64,000 nucleotides of DNA from Myxococcota bacterium (GCA_023150875.1 JAKLKC010000013.1:58305-122304); one strand, 5' to 3'; shown: positions 22,703 through 33,859, counted from the first letter of the stretch. Numbers and translations are program-made. The notes: a model not told the origin generated them from the sequence alone.

Positions 22703-22713
22703 CTGGACCGATT

Positions 22714-22789
22714 TGGCTCCGCAGGAGGGACTCGAACCCCCGACCCGGCGGTTAACAGCCGCCTGCTCTACCGGCTGAGCTACTGCGGA
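22714..22789 (-). tRNA. tRNA-Asn (GTT anticodon), CCA encoded
   Basis: Reverse-strand cloverleaf: 7-bp acceptor stem TCCGCAG/CTGCGGA, D-arm with AGCTCAGCCGGTAGAGCA, anticodon loop CTGTTAA giving GTT, T-arm GGGTTCGAGTCCC, discriminator G and an encoded CCA. The 3' end points left toward the accessory block, the orientation used by tRNA-targeting integrases. A sigma70-like promoter sits about 35 bp upstream of the mature 5' end. Confidence 0.95.
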
Positions 22790-22830
22790 GCATGGGTGGC
22801 GGGCCCCGGTTCGGGGCGCGACGGGGCGTC

Positions 22831-22858
22831 ATTATGGAGGATGGGGGTGGGTTGTCAA
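22831..22858 (-). promoter_or_regulatory. Sigma70-type promoter of tRNA-Asn
   Basis: On the minus strand TTGACA (22858-22853) and CATAAT (22836-22831) are separated by 16 bp. The predicted start near 22824 precedes the mature tRNA 5' end at 22789 by about 35 nt. The full-consensus -35 in such GC-rich DNA is striking. Confidence 0.7.
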
Positions 22859-22943
22859 GGACCGGATGCGCAAGGGTGGGGGCGTGGCTGGGGTGGGGGG
22901 CGGCGGACCGCCGGGTGGGGGTCGGGGTGAGGTGGGGAGGGTG

Positions 22944-24368
22944 TCAGCAGTCGAAGTACGTCAGGAACTCGAAGGGGGTCGGGCGGAGGCGGGAGGGGGC
23001 GATCTCGTCGGTATGCTTGAGGTCGATCCAGGCGGAGAGGAGGTCCTCGGTGAAGACGTCGCCCTTGAGGAGGAAGGAGTGGTCGGACTGGAGGGCCGCG
23101 AGGGCCTCGTCCAGGCTGCCCGGGGCGGACTGGACCTTCGAGAGCTCCTCGGGGGGGAGGTTGTAGATGTTCTTGTCCAGGGGCTGGCCGGGGTCGATCT
23201 GGTTCTCGATGCCGTCCAGGCCCGCCATCAGCATGGCGGCGAAGGCGAGGTAGGGGTTGCAGCTCGGGTCGGGGGTGCGGTACTCCAGGCGGCGGGCCTT
23301 GGGGGAGGAGGAGTACATGGGGATCCGGACCGCAGCGGAGCGATTGCGGCTGGAGTAGGCCAGCTTGTTCGGGGCCTCGTAGCCCGGGACCAGGCGACGG
23401 TAGCTGTTGGTGGTGGGGTTGGTGAGGGCGCACAGGGCCGGGGCGTGCTTCAGGATGCCGCCGATGTAGTAGAGGGCGTTCTGGCTCAGGCCGCCGTAGA
23501 GCTCGCCCGCGAAGGTGGGGCGGCCGCCGCGCCAGAGAGACATGTGGGTGTGCATGCCCGAGCCGTTGTCGCCGTAGAGGGGCTTGGGCATGAAGGTCGC
23601 GGACTTTCCGTAGGCGCGGGCCACGTTCTTCACGATGTACTTGAACCACATGAGCTTGTCCGCCATGCGGAGCATCGTGTCGAAGCGCATGTCGATCTCG
23701 CCCTGGCCTCCCGTGGCGACCTCGTGGTGGTGCGTCTCCACCTGGATCCCCACCTCCTCCATCTTGAGACACATCTCGTCCCGGAGGCCGTGGTGGGAGT
23801 CGACGGGAGCGACAGGGAAGTAGCCGCCCTTGAGGCGCGGCTTGTACCCGAGGTTCGGCGCCTCCTCCCGGCCGCTGTTCCAGGAGCCTTCGTCGCTGTC
23901 CACGCGGTAGAAGCCGCCGTTGACCGTCTGCTCCGCGCGGACGTCGTCGAAGACGAAGAACTCCGCCTCGGGTCCGAAGTACGCCGTGTCCCCCGCCCCC
24001 GTGCGCTGCAGGAAGGCCTCCGCCCGGCGCGCCACGCCCCTCGGATCCCGGTCGTAGGCCAGGCCCGTCACGGGATCCCGCACGTCGCAGAGCAACGAGA
24101 GGGTCGGGACGTCGATGAAGGGATCGACTACGGCCGTCTCGGCGTCGGGCACCAGGACCATGTCCGAGGACTCGATGGACCGGAACCCCCGGATCGACGA
24201 GCCGTCGAAGCCGTGGCCGTCCACGAAGAGGTCCTCGTTCAGCTCCGACACCGGGACGGTCAGGTGCTGCCACACCCCCGGCAGGTCGATGAACTTCAGG
24301 TCCACGAAGCGGACCCCGTCCTCCTTCGCCCGGGTGATGACCTCGGCGATCTTCCGGTCGTTGCTCAT
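22944..24368 (-). CDS. glnA: Glutamine synthetase type I
   Basis: This 474-residue protein matches GSI in length and motifs: DGSSIRGF in the beta-grasp domain, [10 protein letters not shown] metal-binding Glu, the HHHEVA metal and substrate region, [11 protein letters not shown], the ATP-binding [17 protein letters not shown] and NRSAAVRIP, and the adenylylation loop [10 protein letters not shown] with its Tyr. The Tyr loop implies GS-beta type control by GlnE. It makes glutamine from glutamate, ammonia and ATP in the cytoplasm. It lies about 110 bp downstream of glnB on the same strand, so the pair is probably co-transcribed from the sigma54 promoter upstream of glnB. Confidence 0.97.
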   Translation of the reverse strand: MSNDRKIAEVITRAKEDGVRFVDLKFIDLPGVWQHLTVPVSELNEDLFVDGHGFDGSSIRGFRSIESSDMVLVPDAETAVVDPFIDVPTLSLLCDVRDPVTGLAYDRDPRGVARRAEAFLQRTGAGDTAYFGPEAEFFVFDDVRAEQTVNGGFYRVDSDEGSWNSGREEAPNLGYKPRLKGGYFPVAPVDSHHGLRDEMCLKMEEVGIQVETHHHEVATGGQGEIDMRFDTMLRMADKLMWFKYIVKNVARAYGKSATFMPKPLYGDNGSGMHTHMSLWRGGRPTFAGELYGGLSQNALYYIGGILKHAPALCALTNPTTNSYRRLVPGYEAPNKLAYSSRNRSAAVRIPMYSSSPKARRLEYRTPDPSCNPYLAFAAMLMAGLDGIENQIDPGQPLDKNIYNLPPEELSKVQSAPGSLDEALAALQSDHSFLLKGDVFTEDLLSAWIDLKHTDEIAPSRLRPTPFEFLTYFDC

Positions 24369-24481
24369 GGCTCGCTCGGCTCCTGTTGCCCCTCCCGGGG
24401 CGGCTCGTCAGGTCGTGGGGGCGCCTGGCGCGGCGCCGGGACGCGGGGGATGCGGGGTTGAGGGGTTGCGGGGACGCGACC

Positions 24482-25715
<1,234 letters not shown>

Positions 25716-25719
<4 letters not shown>

Positions 25720-28475
25720 TCGGCTCCCGGGTCCTCCCGGGCCGCGTCGTCCTCGCCCTCCCTGACCCCGCTCCCCAGGACCTGTACGCGACGGAACGAG
25801 CGCAGGCCCTCGGCGTCGACGGCTTCCACCGAGATCGCGTTGGCGCCGCCCTCGATGGGCACCTCCGTGCTGAAGGGAAGGCTCGGCGCCGATCCCCCCT
25901 TCGGCGTTGCCGCGAAGACCCGGTCTCCCCCCCTCGAGGCGAGCACCCGCACCACTCCCGTGTCGTCACGGGCCTCCCCCGTCAGCCGGAAGGTGCCGCC
26001 CCCCGAGAGGGCCCCCGAGGAGTCCGTCGCCAGCTCGATGCGGGGGGGCGCCCGCCACGGCCCCGGCGGGGAGGACCGCGCCGGGTCGAGGTCGAAGGAA
26101 TGGCGGGTGGAGGCCCCGAAGTCCCGGTCGTCCACCACCAGCCGGATCCGAAGCGGGCCCGCCGCCGCCCCCACCGACAGCGCCATCTCCAGCCGCACCG
26201 ACTCCACCTGCCCCGGCGCGAGGGACGCCACCTCCACCCTCCCTCGGGTCAGCTCCACTCCGGGGATCGGGGGGTTGTCCAGGCGCACCACCACCCGTCC
26301 CGACGGCCCCTCGCCGTCGTTCCTCACCTCGACGGGCAGCGTCAGGAGCACCCGCCCCTCCACCTCGGCCCGTTCCGCGGCCCACCTCAGCGCGAACCTC
26401 GGCCACGCCGCCCCGTCGACGGCGATCCGCGTCTCCGTCGGTCCCCCCAGCAGCCTGCCATCGGCGACCAGGTAGACCCGCACCGAGTCCACCTGGGCGG
26501 GCAGGCGGGAGGGCACCTCCACCTCCAGGGAGCGCTCCATCGTCCCCCCCGGGGGCACGTCGCCGAACGTGAAGTCCAGACCGTCCAGGGCCCGCAAGTC
26601 GCTCCGGAGCCGGGCGCGCAGCCGGGGGAGCGCCACCCGGCCCCCGTTGACCACCGCCAGCCGCAGCTTCGCCTTGCCCCCGGCCGTGAGGCGCCCGCCG
26701 TCCACCGCCAGGGTGGTCCGGACGTCCGGGGGAGGGGGGCGGACCAGCGCCTCCCGCTGTCGAGTCACCGTGGCGGGCGACCGGTCCGACCAGTCCCCGG
26801 GATCCTCTCCCCAGCGCGCTCCGGAAGGGGCCGCGAGGGCCGCGATCCGCTTCGCCCCCTCGGCCCGGGCGGCCTCCACCAGGGGGCGGGCCACCTCGAT
26901 CAGCTTCGCCCGATCCGCCTCGGCGGGGGCGGCCCGGATCACCCGGACCGCCAGGTCCAGCTCCGGATCGAACCCCTCTTTCGCACCTTCCGGCGCCGCG
27001 GTGAGCACTCGCAGCGAGGGCGCGTCGTTGGGAGCCCCCGTCGTCGGCTCCCAGCCCGCCCCGAGCCGGCCGGGCTCCTTCGGCGCATAGACCGGCAGCC
27101 GGTCGGGGATGCTCAGACCGTCGCCCCCTCCCCGGGCCACCGCCACCGCCACGTCGGGTACGACGCCCACCTGGTCGATCCAGATCCCGTCGGCGACCAG
27201 GTAGCGGGCGACGGTGATCTTCAGCTCCACGTCCTCCCGGAACTTGAACACCTTCTGGACCGTCCCCTTGCCGAAGGTCTCCTCGCCCACCACCAGCGCC
27301 CGCCCCAGGAACTTCAGGGCGCCCGCCACGATCTCCGATCCCGAGGCGGTGCGGTGATCGACCAGGACCACGACGGGGATCGGAGGCAGGTCGTCCCCCG
27401 GCCGGGCGGCGATGCGGTGGACGAGGCCCTGGACCGGCCCGCCGTCGGGCCCCTGCGTCGAGACGATGGTCCCCGACGACACCAGGTGCTGGACGATCAG
27501 CGAGGCGTGCACCAGGGATCCGCCGGTGTTCCCCCGGAGGTCCAGCACCAGGCCCCGCAGGGGCGAGGGCTCGCCGGCGGGCTTCTCCAGCGCCGCGACG
27601 TGCTCGGTGAACTCCGCCGAGGACTGCTTGCTGAAGTGGTCGATCCGGACGTAGCCGATCCCCGGCTCCAGCAGGCGGGACTCCAGCGACGGCACCCGCA
27701 CCTGCTCCCGCCGGACCGGGAAGACGCGGGGGCCGTCCTCGCCGGGCCGCCTCACCGTCAGGACCACCAGGGTCCCCTCGACGCCGCGGATCCGGTCCAC
27801 CGCCTCGTCGACGCTCATCTGGGTCGTCGAGACGCCGTCGACGTGGGTCAGGACGTCCCCAGGCTGTAGTCCGGCCCGCTCGGATGGAGTCCCCGGGTAG
27901 GGCTGGCGGACGACGATGTCCTCCCCCTCCCGACCGATCCGGGCCCCGATGCCCGACAGGGTGCCGTGGTAGCGGGCTTGGAAGTCGGTGATCCGCCGGG
28001 CGTCGATGACGCGGCAGTGGCGGTCCAGGGGCCGGAGCACCCCTCGGAGCAGCTCGATCTCGGCGTCCTTGCCGACGGGGTCGTCGGGAGAGGCGCGGTG
28101 GTGCCGCCGCACGAAGTCCACCGCCTCGCCGAACCGGGAGCGCAGCGCCGCCATCGACTCGATGCCCCGGGACTCGAAGGTCGCCTCCTCCTCCCCCGCC
28201 CGCACCCTCACCCGCCCCGCGCCATCGGGTCCGGTGACCAGAACGTCGTCCCCGAGCACCTCCAGGCGCTGCACTCCCGAGACGAAGAGTTCGGCCCGAT
28301 CCACCTCCTCGGGGCGCCAGTAGTAGGCCTCGATGGTGGAGAGCGCCTCGGCGAGCATGTCCGCCGGGATCTTCTCCGCGCTCGCCTCGCCCTGCGGCGC
28401 CGCCGCGGGGGTGGCTCCCAACAAGAAGAGGCAGAGGAGGGCGAGGGGCCGGGTTCGGTGGGAGGGACGACGCAT
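25716..28475 (-). CDS. S41 C-terminal processing protease with PDZ and C-terminal Ig-like domains
   Basis: This 919-residue protein begins with a signal peptide (RPLALLCLFLLGATPAAA). A PDZ domain (about 170-245) has GIGARIG and AGLQPGDVLTHVDG. The S41 core follows with LVLDLRGNTGGSLVHAS, the catalytic Ser378 in RTASGSE and Lys403 in EETFGKGTVQ, 25 residues apart as in CtpA. Beyond about residue 560 come beta-rich segments (CARDB/Ig-like: LRLAVVNGGRVALPRLRARL; VEVRNDGEGPSGRVVVRL), making the protein about twice the length of simple CtpA. It is a periplasmic or surface tail-specific protease. The ATG at 28475 is chosen for the signal peptide; the longer upstream frame is shadow. Confidence 0.9.
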
Positions 28476-28588
28476 CCGGCCGATGGTAGCACGCCCCGGC
28501 GGCGGCCCTGGGCGTGCCGCTTGCCTCCGTCCCCGGCTGGGCCGACGATGGGGGTGGCGGGCCACGGGGGGGCGGAGCCCGGGGACCG

Positions 28589-30034
28589 ATGACGCGGATC
28601 GCCTACTTCGACTGCCCGACCGGGATCGCCGGAGACATGCTCCTCGGCGCGCTGGTGGACCTCGGCGTCTCGCCGGACGCCATCGAGGCGGGGCTGCGCG
28701 TCCTCCCGATCTCGGGGTGGCGCCTGCGGATCGACCCGGCGGGGGGAGATCCGCGGGTGGGGGGGGTGGCGCTGAGGGTGGAGCTGCTGGATGGGGAGGG
28801 GCGGGATGTGGGTGAGGGGTGGGGGGACGGGCACGCACACGGGCGCGGGCACGAGCGCGAACACGGGCACGAGCACGAACACGAACACGAGCACGATCAC
28901 GATCACGAACGCGAGCACGATCACGGGCACGGGCACGAACACGGGCACTGGCACGGTGGTGAGGGGGGTTGGGTGGGGGGGCTCGGGGCGCATCCGGGGC
29001 AGCCTTATCGGACGTTCCGGGACATTCGGGGGTTGCTGGAGGGGTCGCCCCTTCCGGCGTCGGTGGTGGCCCGGGCGGTCCACGTGTTCTCGCGGCTCGC
29101 CGCGGCGGAGGGGGCGGTCCATGGGCTGCCCGCCGACGAGGTGCCCTTCCACGAGGTCGGGGCCGTGGACTCCATCGTCGATGTCGTGGGCTCGGTGCTC
29201 GCGCTCCACCTCCTCGCCGTCGACGAGGTCCACTGCTCCGCCCTTCCCCTCGGGGACGGGTTCGTCGACTGCGCCCACGGCCGGATCCCCGTGCCGGTGC
29301 CCGCGACGCTCCGGCTCCTGTTGGGTGTCCCGGTGGGGCCCGCTCCGCCGGGGGTGCGGGGGGAGCTGGTCACCCCCACCGGGGCGGCCCTGGCGGTCGG
29401 ACTGGCGAGCGCCTTCGGCCCCCCACCCGAGATGACGCTGCGCGGCGTGGGCACCGGGCTCGGTGGGAGGAGGCTGGGGCCCGTCCCCAACGCCGTGCGC
29501 GTGTTGCTGGGGGAGCGGCGGGAAGGGAATCCCGGGGAGGAGCAGGTGTTCATCCTCTCCGCGAACATCGACGACATGAGCCCCCAACTCCTCGGCCCCC
29601 TCATCGACGTGCTGCTCTCCGAAGGCGCCCTCGACGCCTGGATCGCCCCGATCCACATGAAGAAGGGCCGCCCGGGATCTCTGGTCTCCGCCCTGGTGGC
29701 ACCCGACCGCCGCGGGGCCGTGGCCGCGGCGATCCTCCGCGAGACCACCACCCTCGGCGTGCGCTGCGCCGCCGCCACCCGCGAGGTCCTGCCCCGGGCC
29801 CTGGCCCGTGTGGAGACGCCGTACGGCCCCGTCCGCGTGAAGCTCAGCGGGCGGGCCGGAGTGGGGTGGAACCGCGCCCCCGAGTTCGACGACTGCCTCG
29901 CCCTGGCCCGCGCCCGCGGCGTCCCCGTGCGCGAGGTGCACCGCGCCGCCGTGGTCGCCGCCGACTCCCTGGACCCCGAGGCGGCCCTGTCCGCCCCGGT
30001 CCCTCCCCGGGAGGGCGGCGATGGCCGCCGCTGA
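28589..30034 (+). CDS. larC: Nickel-pincer cofactor cyclometallase with His-rich insert
   Basis: This 481-residue protein matches LarC/DUF111: N-terminal IAYFDCPTGIAGDMLLGAL, FHEVGAVDSIVDVVGS and TPTGAALAVGL, and the C-terminal NIDDMSPQLLGPLIDVLL and HMKKGRPGSLVSAL. LarC inserts nickel into the lactate racemase cofactor. No larB, larE or larA is adjacent. Between the N-terminal domain and the core, residues 81-122 hold 18 His in alternating GH/EH/DH dipeptides, a probable nickel store. The DNA behind it is a run of CACGAG/CACGAT-like hexamers. The downstream sensor gene starts inside the last codons of larC, overlapping by 14 bp. Confidence 0.93.
   Translation: MTRIAYFDCPTGIAGDMLLGALVDLGVSPDAIEAGLRVLPISGWRLRIDPAGGDPRVGGVALRVELLDGEGRDVGEGWGDGHAHGRGHEREHGHEHEHEHEHDHDHEREHDHGHGHEHGHWHGGEGGWVGGLGAHPGQPYRTFRDIRGLLEGSPLPASVVARAVHVFSRLAAAEGAVHGLPADEVPFHEVGAVDSIVDVVGSVLALHLLAVDEVHCSALPLGDGFVDCAHGRIPVPVPATLRLLLGVPVGPAPPGVRGELVTPTGAALAVGLASAFGPPPEMTLRGVGTGLGGRRLGPVPNAVRVLLGERREGNPGEEQVFILSANIDDMSPQLLGPLIDVLLSEGALDAWIAPIHMKKGRPGSLVSALVAPDRRGAVAAAILRETTTLGVRCAAATREVLPRALARVETPYGPVRVKLSGRAGVGWNRAPEFDDCLALARARGVPVREVHRAAVVAADSLDPEAALSAPVPPREGGDGRR
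28830..28954 (+). repeat. Imperfect hexamer repeat encoding the LarC His-rich insert
   Basis: About twenty copies of variants of CACGAG/CACGAA/CACGAT/CACGGG lie in frame in larC. Such a tract can expand or shrink in hexamer steps without breaking the reading frame. Confidence 0.85.
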
Positions 30035-32027
30035 GGCCCATCCGGGCCTCCGCGTCCTCGTCGTCGACGACGACGCCCTCTTCCGGGCAGTGGTCGGCGA
30101 CCTGCTCCGCGCCCACGGGTTCGCCGTCGACGAGGCCACCACCGGCGAAGACGGCCTGGCCCAGGCCCGGATCCGCGCGCCGGACCTCGTCCTGCTGGAC
30201 ATGATGCTGCCCGATCTCGACGGCGTGGAGGTCTGCCGGCAGTTCAAGGCGGGGGGGCCCGAGCGGGCGCCGCCCGTCATCGCCGTCAGCGCCCTCGACG
30301 GCCGCCGGGACGTGGACGACGCTTACGGGGCGGGAGTGGACGACTACCTCGTCAAGCCCCCCCGCGAGATCGAGCTCATCGCCCGCGTGGAGGCCCAGAT
30401 CCGCGCCCGCGCCGACCGCCTCGCCCTGCTGCGCGAGAAGAGGGAGCAGGAGATCCTGGTCGAGCTCAGCCACGTCCTCGCCGGCTCCCCCGACGTCGAC
30501 GCCATGCTCGACGCCGCCGCGGGGCGCCTCGCCGAGGCCCTGTCGGTGTGGCGCTGCTCGATCCTCCTCGTGGACGAGGAACACCCGGGGTGGGTGGTGC
30601 TCGCCGCCACCTCCGACTCCCCCGCCGCCCGGGGGCTCCGGCTGGACCTGGACCTGTACCCCGAGGTGCGCGAGGTGCTGCAGAGCGCCCGCCCCCTGGT
30701 CCTGCCCGACGTCCGGGCCGCCGAGCTTCTGCGTCCCGTGGCCACGAGCCTGCGGGGCGCCCCCCACGACGCGGCGATGCTCTTCCCCATCCTGGACCAC
30801 GGGCACGCCGTGGGGGCCCTCTTCGTCCGCGACGCTCGGGGAGGGCGGGGGTTCTCCGAGCGGGAGGCCAACTTCGGACAGATCGTCGCCAACGCCATCG
30901 CTCCTCCGCTGAGGAACGCCCGCCTCCTCCGGGACGCCCGGGACGAGTCTGCGCGGGAGCGGGAGCTGCGGGCGGAGGCGGAGCGGCGTCTGGAGCGGCA
31001 GCGCCTGGTCATCACCGCCCTCGACGGCGCCCCCGTCGGCCTCGCCGCCGTCGACTCCGCCCGCTCCATCCGGTTCGTCAACGCCACCGGCGCCGCCCTG
31101 CTGGGGCGGGCCGGGGAGCGCCTGGAGGGGGTTCCCGTCGCCGCCCTCTTCGCCGCCGAGGCCCGCGGCGCCCTGGACCGCCTCTGGGACGAGTCCGACG
31201 GATCCGAGGACCTGCCCCTGGCCCTCCCGGGGCCCCCGGCCCGCCTGGCCCGGATCGCCTTCACCGCCTCCCCGGACGAGGCGACGGCGCGGATCGCGGT
31301 GTTCCAGGACGTCACCGACCAGGCGTTCCAGCAGGAGGAGCTGCGGCGGACCACCGTGTTCCTCGAGAACCTCATCCAGCGCTCCCCCGACGCCATCGTC
31401 GTGGCCGACCGCGCGGGCAGGATCCGGGTGTTCAACGACGCCGCGGCGCGCCTCTTCGGCTGGGCCGCGGACGAGGTGGTGGGGGCCGCCTCCGTCGAGC
31501 GTCTCTACCCCCAGGGGGGAGCCCGCGAAGTGATGCGGCGCATGCGCTCGGGGGGTGGAGCGGGCGGCCGAGGGCACGTGGACGGCCTCGAGTTCGAGAT
31601 CGTCGCCCGGGACGGCACCCGGATCCCGGTGAGCCTCTCGGCGGCGATGCTCTTCGACGACCGGGGCGCGGTGGTCGCCACCGTCGGGATCTTCCACGAC
31701 CTGCGCGAGAAGCGGGAGATCGAGAAGCAGCTCCGTGACACCACCGACCTGCTGGTGGAGACCGAGAAGACCGCCGCCCTCGTGGCCCTGGCAGGTGCCG
31801 CGGCCCACGAGCTGAACCAGCCCCTCACCGCCATCATGGGCATGCTGGAGCTGGCCGAGATGCGGGGGACCGTCCCCCCGGAGTCCCGTCCCCTCTGGCA
31901 GGGGATCTCCCGCGAGGCCGACCGCATGGCCGCCATCGTGCGCCGGATCGGCGGGATCACCCGCTTCTCCACCCGCGCATACGTGGGCGCCACGGAGATC
32001 CTGGACCTGAAGGGATCTTCCGAATAG
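30021..32027 (+). CDS. REC-GAF-PAS-HisKA signalling protein lacking an ATPase domain
   Basis: This 668-residue protein has a receiver domain (VLVVDDDALF, phospho-acceptor Asp60 in LLDMMLPD, Lys in YLVKPP), a GAF domain (about 145-310), a PAS-like segment (about 330-430), a second PAS (about 450-570) with RIRVFNDAAARLFGW, and a HisKA segment whose H-box AAAHELNQPLTAIMG carries His at about 596. It ends about 70 residues later with no N, G1 or G2 boxes, so the catalytic ATPase domain is missing. It might be phosphorylated by another kinase, acting as a REC-His relay. Related short proteins ending soon after HisKA occur in deltaproteobacteria, so this need not be a truncation. It overlaps larC by 14 bp. 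Confidence 0.85.
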   Translation: MAAAEAHPGLRVLVVDDDALFRAVVGDLLRAHGFAVDEATTGEDGLAQARIRAPDLVLLDMMLPDLDGVEVCRQFKAGGPERAPPVIAVSALDGRRDVDDAYGAGVDDYLVKPPREIELIARVEAQIRARADRLALLREKREQEILVELSHVLAGSPDVDAMLDAAAGRLAEALSVWRCSILLVDEEHPGWVVLAATSDSPAARGLRLDLDLYPEVREVLQSARPLVLPDVRAAELLRPVATSLRGAPHDAAMLFPILDHGHAVGALFVRDARGGRGFSEREANFGQIVANAIAPPLRNARLLRDARDESARERELRAEAERRLERQRLVITALDGAPVGLAAVDSARSIRFVNATGAALLGRAGERLEGVPVAALFAAEARGALDRLWDESDGSEDLPLALPGPPARLARIAFTASPDEATARIAVFQDVTDQAFQQEELRRTTVFLENLIQRSPDAIVVADRAGRIRVFNDAAARLFGWAADEVVGAASVERLYPQGGAREVMRRMRSGGGAGGRGHVDGLEFEIVARDGTRIPVSLSAAMLFDDRGAVVATVGIFHDLREKREIEKQLRDTTDLLVETEKTAALVALAGAAAHELNQPLTAIMGMLELAEMRGTVPPESRPLWQGISREADRMAAIVRRIGGITRFSTRAYVGATEILDLKGSSE

Positions 32028-32089
32028 AACGTCCGTGCCGCGCTCGCCCCCGACCCCGCGGGCCCACCCCGCCTCGACGGAGAGAGATC

Positions 32090-32893
32090 TTGACCCAGCC
32101 GCGCATCCTCATCGCGGTCCTGTCCCTCGTGCTCCCCCTCGCCGCCTCCTTCCGGGCTCCCGCCTCGGCGGAGACGGCGTCGGAGATCATCGCCCGCGCC
32201 GAGGACAGCCGCCGCGTCGAGAACTCCACCCAGACCATCTCCATGACCCTGTACGACCGCGCCGGGACCCCCCGGACCCAGGTCCTGGAGAGCCGCATCA
32301 AGCAGGCGGACGGCGGCGTGCGGTCCTACGCGCGGCTGATCGCTCCCGCGGACAAGGCGGGGGTCCAGTTCCTGACCGTCCAGACCGAGGGGGGCCCTAC
32401 CGAGCAGTACGTGTCCTTCCCGGGCGCCGGGGTCAGCCGGATCTCGGGCGGCAGCAAGAGGGGTTCCTTCCTCGGCTCGGACTTCAGCTACGAGGACATG
32501 GAGCTCGGGCGCGAGGAGGACGCGACCCACACCCTGGTCGGCGAGGAGCCCGTCACCGTGGGAGGCCAGTCGATCCCGTCCTGGAAGATCGAGAGCATCC
32601 CGAAGCCCGAGCTCCGCTCCCAGTACGGCCGGGTGGTCACCTGGATCTCCCGGGACGGCTTCGTGCCCCGGCAGATCTCCCTCTTCGACACCCGGGGCAA
32701 CGAGGTCAAGCGCATGACCGTGCTGAAGCTCGCCCGGGAGGGGGGCGTGGTCCTGCCCCTGGAGACGGAGATGCGCCACCTCCAGAAGGGCACCCGCACG
32801 GTGATCAAGATCGACCGCTACCGGGTAAACGTGCCGGCGTCGGAGCTCCCCGACGCGATGTTCACGCCGGAGTGGCTCGAAAGTCATAAGTAG
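32090..32893 (+). CDS. Outer membrane lipoprotein-sorting-like secreted protein
   Basis: This 267-residue protein starts at a TTG preceded by GGAGAGAGA and carries a signal peptide cut after about PASAETA. The mature region (EIIARAEDSRRVENSTQTI, RSYARLIAPADKAGVQFLTV, VVTWISRDGFVPRQISLFD) resembles the LolA/LppX-like fold of the outer membrane lipoprotein-sorting family often found with MMPL/RND transporters. No transporter lies beside it. It likely binds a hydrophobic ligand in the periplasm. It precedes the DUF2225-like gene by 9 bp and probably shares its transcript. Confidence 0.75.
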   Translation: MTQPRILIAVLSLVLPLAASFRAPASAETASEIIARAEDSRRVENSTQTISMTLYDRAGTPRTQVLESRIKQADGGVRSYARLIAPADKAGVQFLTVQTEGGPTEQYVSFPGAGVSRISGGSKRGSFLGSDFSYEDMELGREEDATHTLVGEEPVTVGGQSIPSWKIESIPKPELRSQYGRVVTWISRDGFVPRQISLFDTRGNEVKRMTVLKLAREGGVVLPLETEMRHLQKGTRTVIKIDRYRVNVPASELPDAMFTPEWLESHK

Positions 32894-32902
32894 GACGGGT
32901 AC

Positions 32903-33859
32903 TTGCGCTACCTCCTCGCCCTGCGTCCCGCCCTCGTCCTCCTGGCCGCGCTGGTCCTCCTGCTCCCGGCGGTCCCCGCCCTCGCCCAGCCGACCCTCCC
33001 CGACGACCTGCGCTGTCCCGTGGACGGCGCCGTGGTCCACGTCCGCCGGGTGGTGGCCAGCAACCTGCTGGGGGGGATCGACTCCGACTTCTGTCCCTAC
33101 TCCAGCGGCGTGCAGGCGCGGGAGCACGAGATCGCCACCTGCCCGAGTTGCCTCTACTCCTCCCGCGTGGCGCGGTTCGGGGCCCCCCTGGACGGCCCCG
33201 CCCGGGACGCGGTGCGCCAGGCCCTGGCGCCCTTCCTCGCCACCGTAGAGGACACCGAGAGGATCCCCCCCTGGCAGCGCTACGAGCTCGCGGCCACCAC
33301 CGCGGCGATCCTGGGCAAGGATCCCGGCGCCATCGGCCACCTCTACCTGGAGGGGGCGTGGACGGTCCGGGACCGGATCGTGGGGTTCCTGCCCCGGGTG
33401 AGCGGGCCCCAGGAGATCGCCCGGACCCTCGACGAGCTGGAGCCCAAGGCGGAGACCCTCACGGACCGGGACCGCTGGGCCGGCGCGCACCTCGACATGC
33501 ACCGGGCCGCCTGGAGGGGGGGGCTGACGAGCCGGGCGGACGGCTACCTCTCCCGGATCCTCGCGGCGAAGGGCGTCTCGGACTCCGTGCTGGACCGGGT
33601 GGCCCGGATCCGGGACTGGATCGCCCTGGAGCATCGCTACCTGGAGCGGGCCCTGGCCCAGCTCCGGATCTCCCTGGCCCGTCGTGGCGGGGACGACGCG
33701 GATCGGGCGCGCACCGAGTACCTGATCGGGGACCTCCTGCGCCGGCTCGGGCGAGGGGAAGAGGGAATGCCCCTGGTCCGGCGCCAGGCCGAGAACCCCG
33801 CCGCCCCCGAGGACGTCCGCGCGGCCGCCCGCCAGGTCGTGGAGGCCAGCGGGGGCTGA
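32903..33859 (+). CDS. Secreted DUF2225-like Cys-pair protein
   Basis: This 318-residue protein begins with a clear signal peptide (LLALRPALVLLAALVLLLPAVPALA) from a TTG start. The first mature 60 residues hold the DUF2225 signature: CPVDG, DSDFCPYSSG and CPSCLYSS, two Cys pairs separated by about 45 residues. The rest is a helical, TPR-like region (RDRWAGAHLDMHRAAWRGG, EYLIGDLLRRLGRG). DUF2225 proteins are uncharacterised. Here a signal peptide makes it extracytoplasmic, where the Cys pairs could form disulfides rather than bind zinc. Confidence 0.7.
   Translation: MRYLLALRPALVLLAALVLLLPAVPALAQPTLPDDLRCPVDGAVVHVRRVVASNLLGGIDSDFCPYSSGVQAREHEIATCPSCLYSSRVARFGAPLDGPARDAVRQALAPFLATVEDTERIPPWQRYELAATTAAILGKDPGAIGHLYLEGAWTVRDRIVGFLPRVSGPQEIARTLDELEPKAETLTDRDRWAGAHLDMHRAAWRGGLTSRADGYLSRILAAKGVSDSVLDRVARIRDWIALEHRYLERALAQLRISLARRGGDDADRARTEYLIGDLLRRLGRGEEGMPLVRRQAENPAAPEDVRAAARQVVEASGG

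Larger units (their letters stand above)
1..22713. mobile_element. Candidate integrated virus-like element plus cargo, right end at tRNA-Asn
   Basis: This is an inferred unit, not a demonstrated one. The left 18.5 kb contains only short, tightly packed genes of unknown or virus-like type (capsid-like beta proteins, small membrane proteins, two cell-wall hydrolases, a methylase-helicase giant) and no housekeeping gene. The next 4 kb holds a nuclease, a QueC-like protein and an HTH protein of a kind met beside recombinases. The block ends at the 3' side of tRNA-Asn, the classical target of tyrosine integrases, and normal chromosomal genes (glnA onward) follow at once. The left end and any integrase lie outside the window or are absent. 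Two neighbouring elements, or an element plus a separate defence island, would look the same here. Confidence 0.45.

Noticed and set aside
22803..22817. Hairpin GCCCCG-GTT-CGGGGC as a glnA terminator
   Set aside because: There is a 6-bp stem but no T-run on the minus strand, and the next element downstream is the tRNA. It was not listed as a terminator.
28830..28954. His-rich repeat as a separate gene or CRISPR-like array
   Set aside because: It is in frame inside larC with the family motifs intact on both sides, so it is an insert in that protein.
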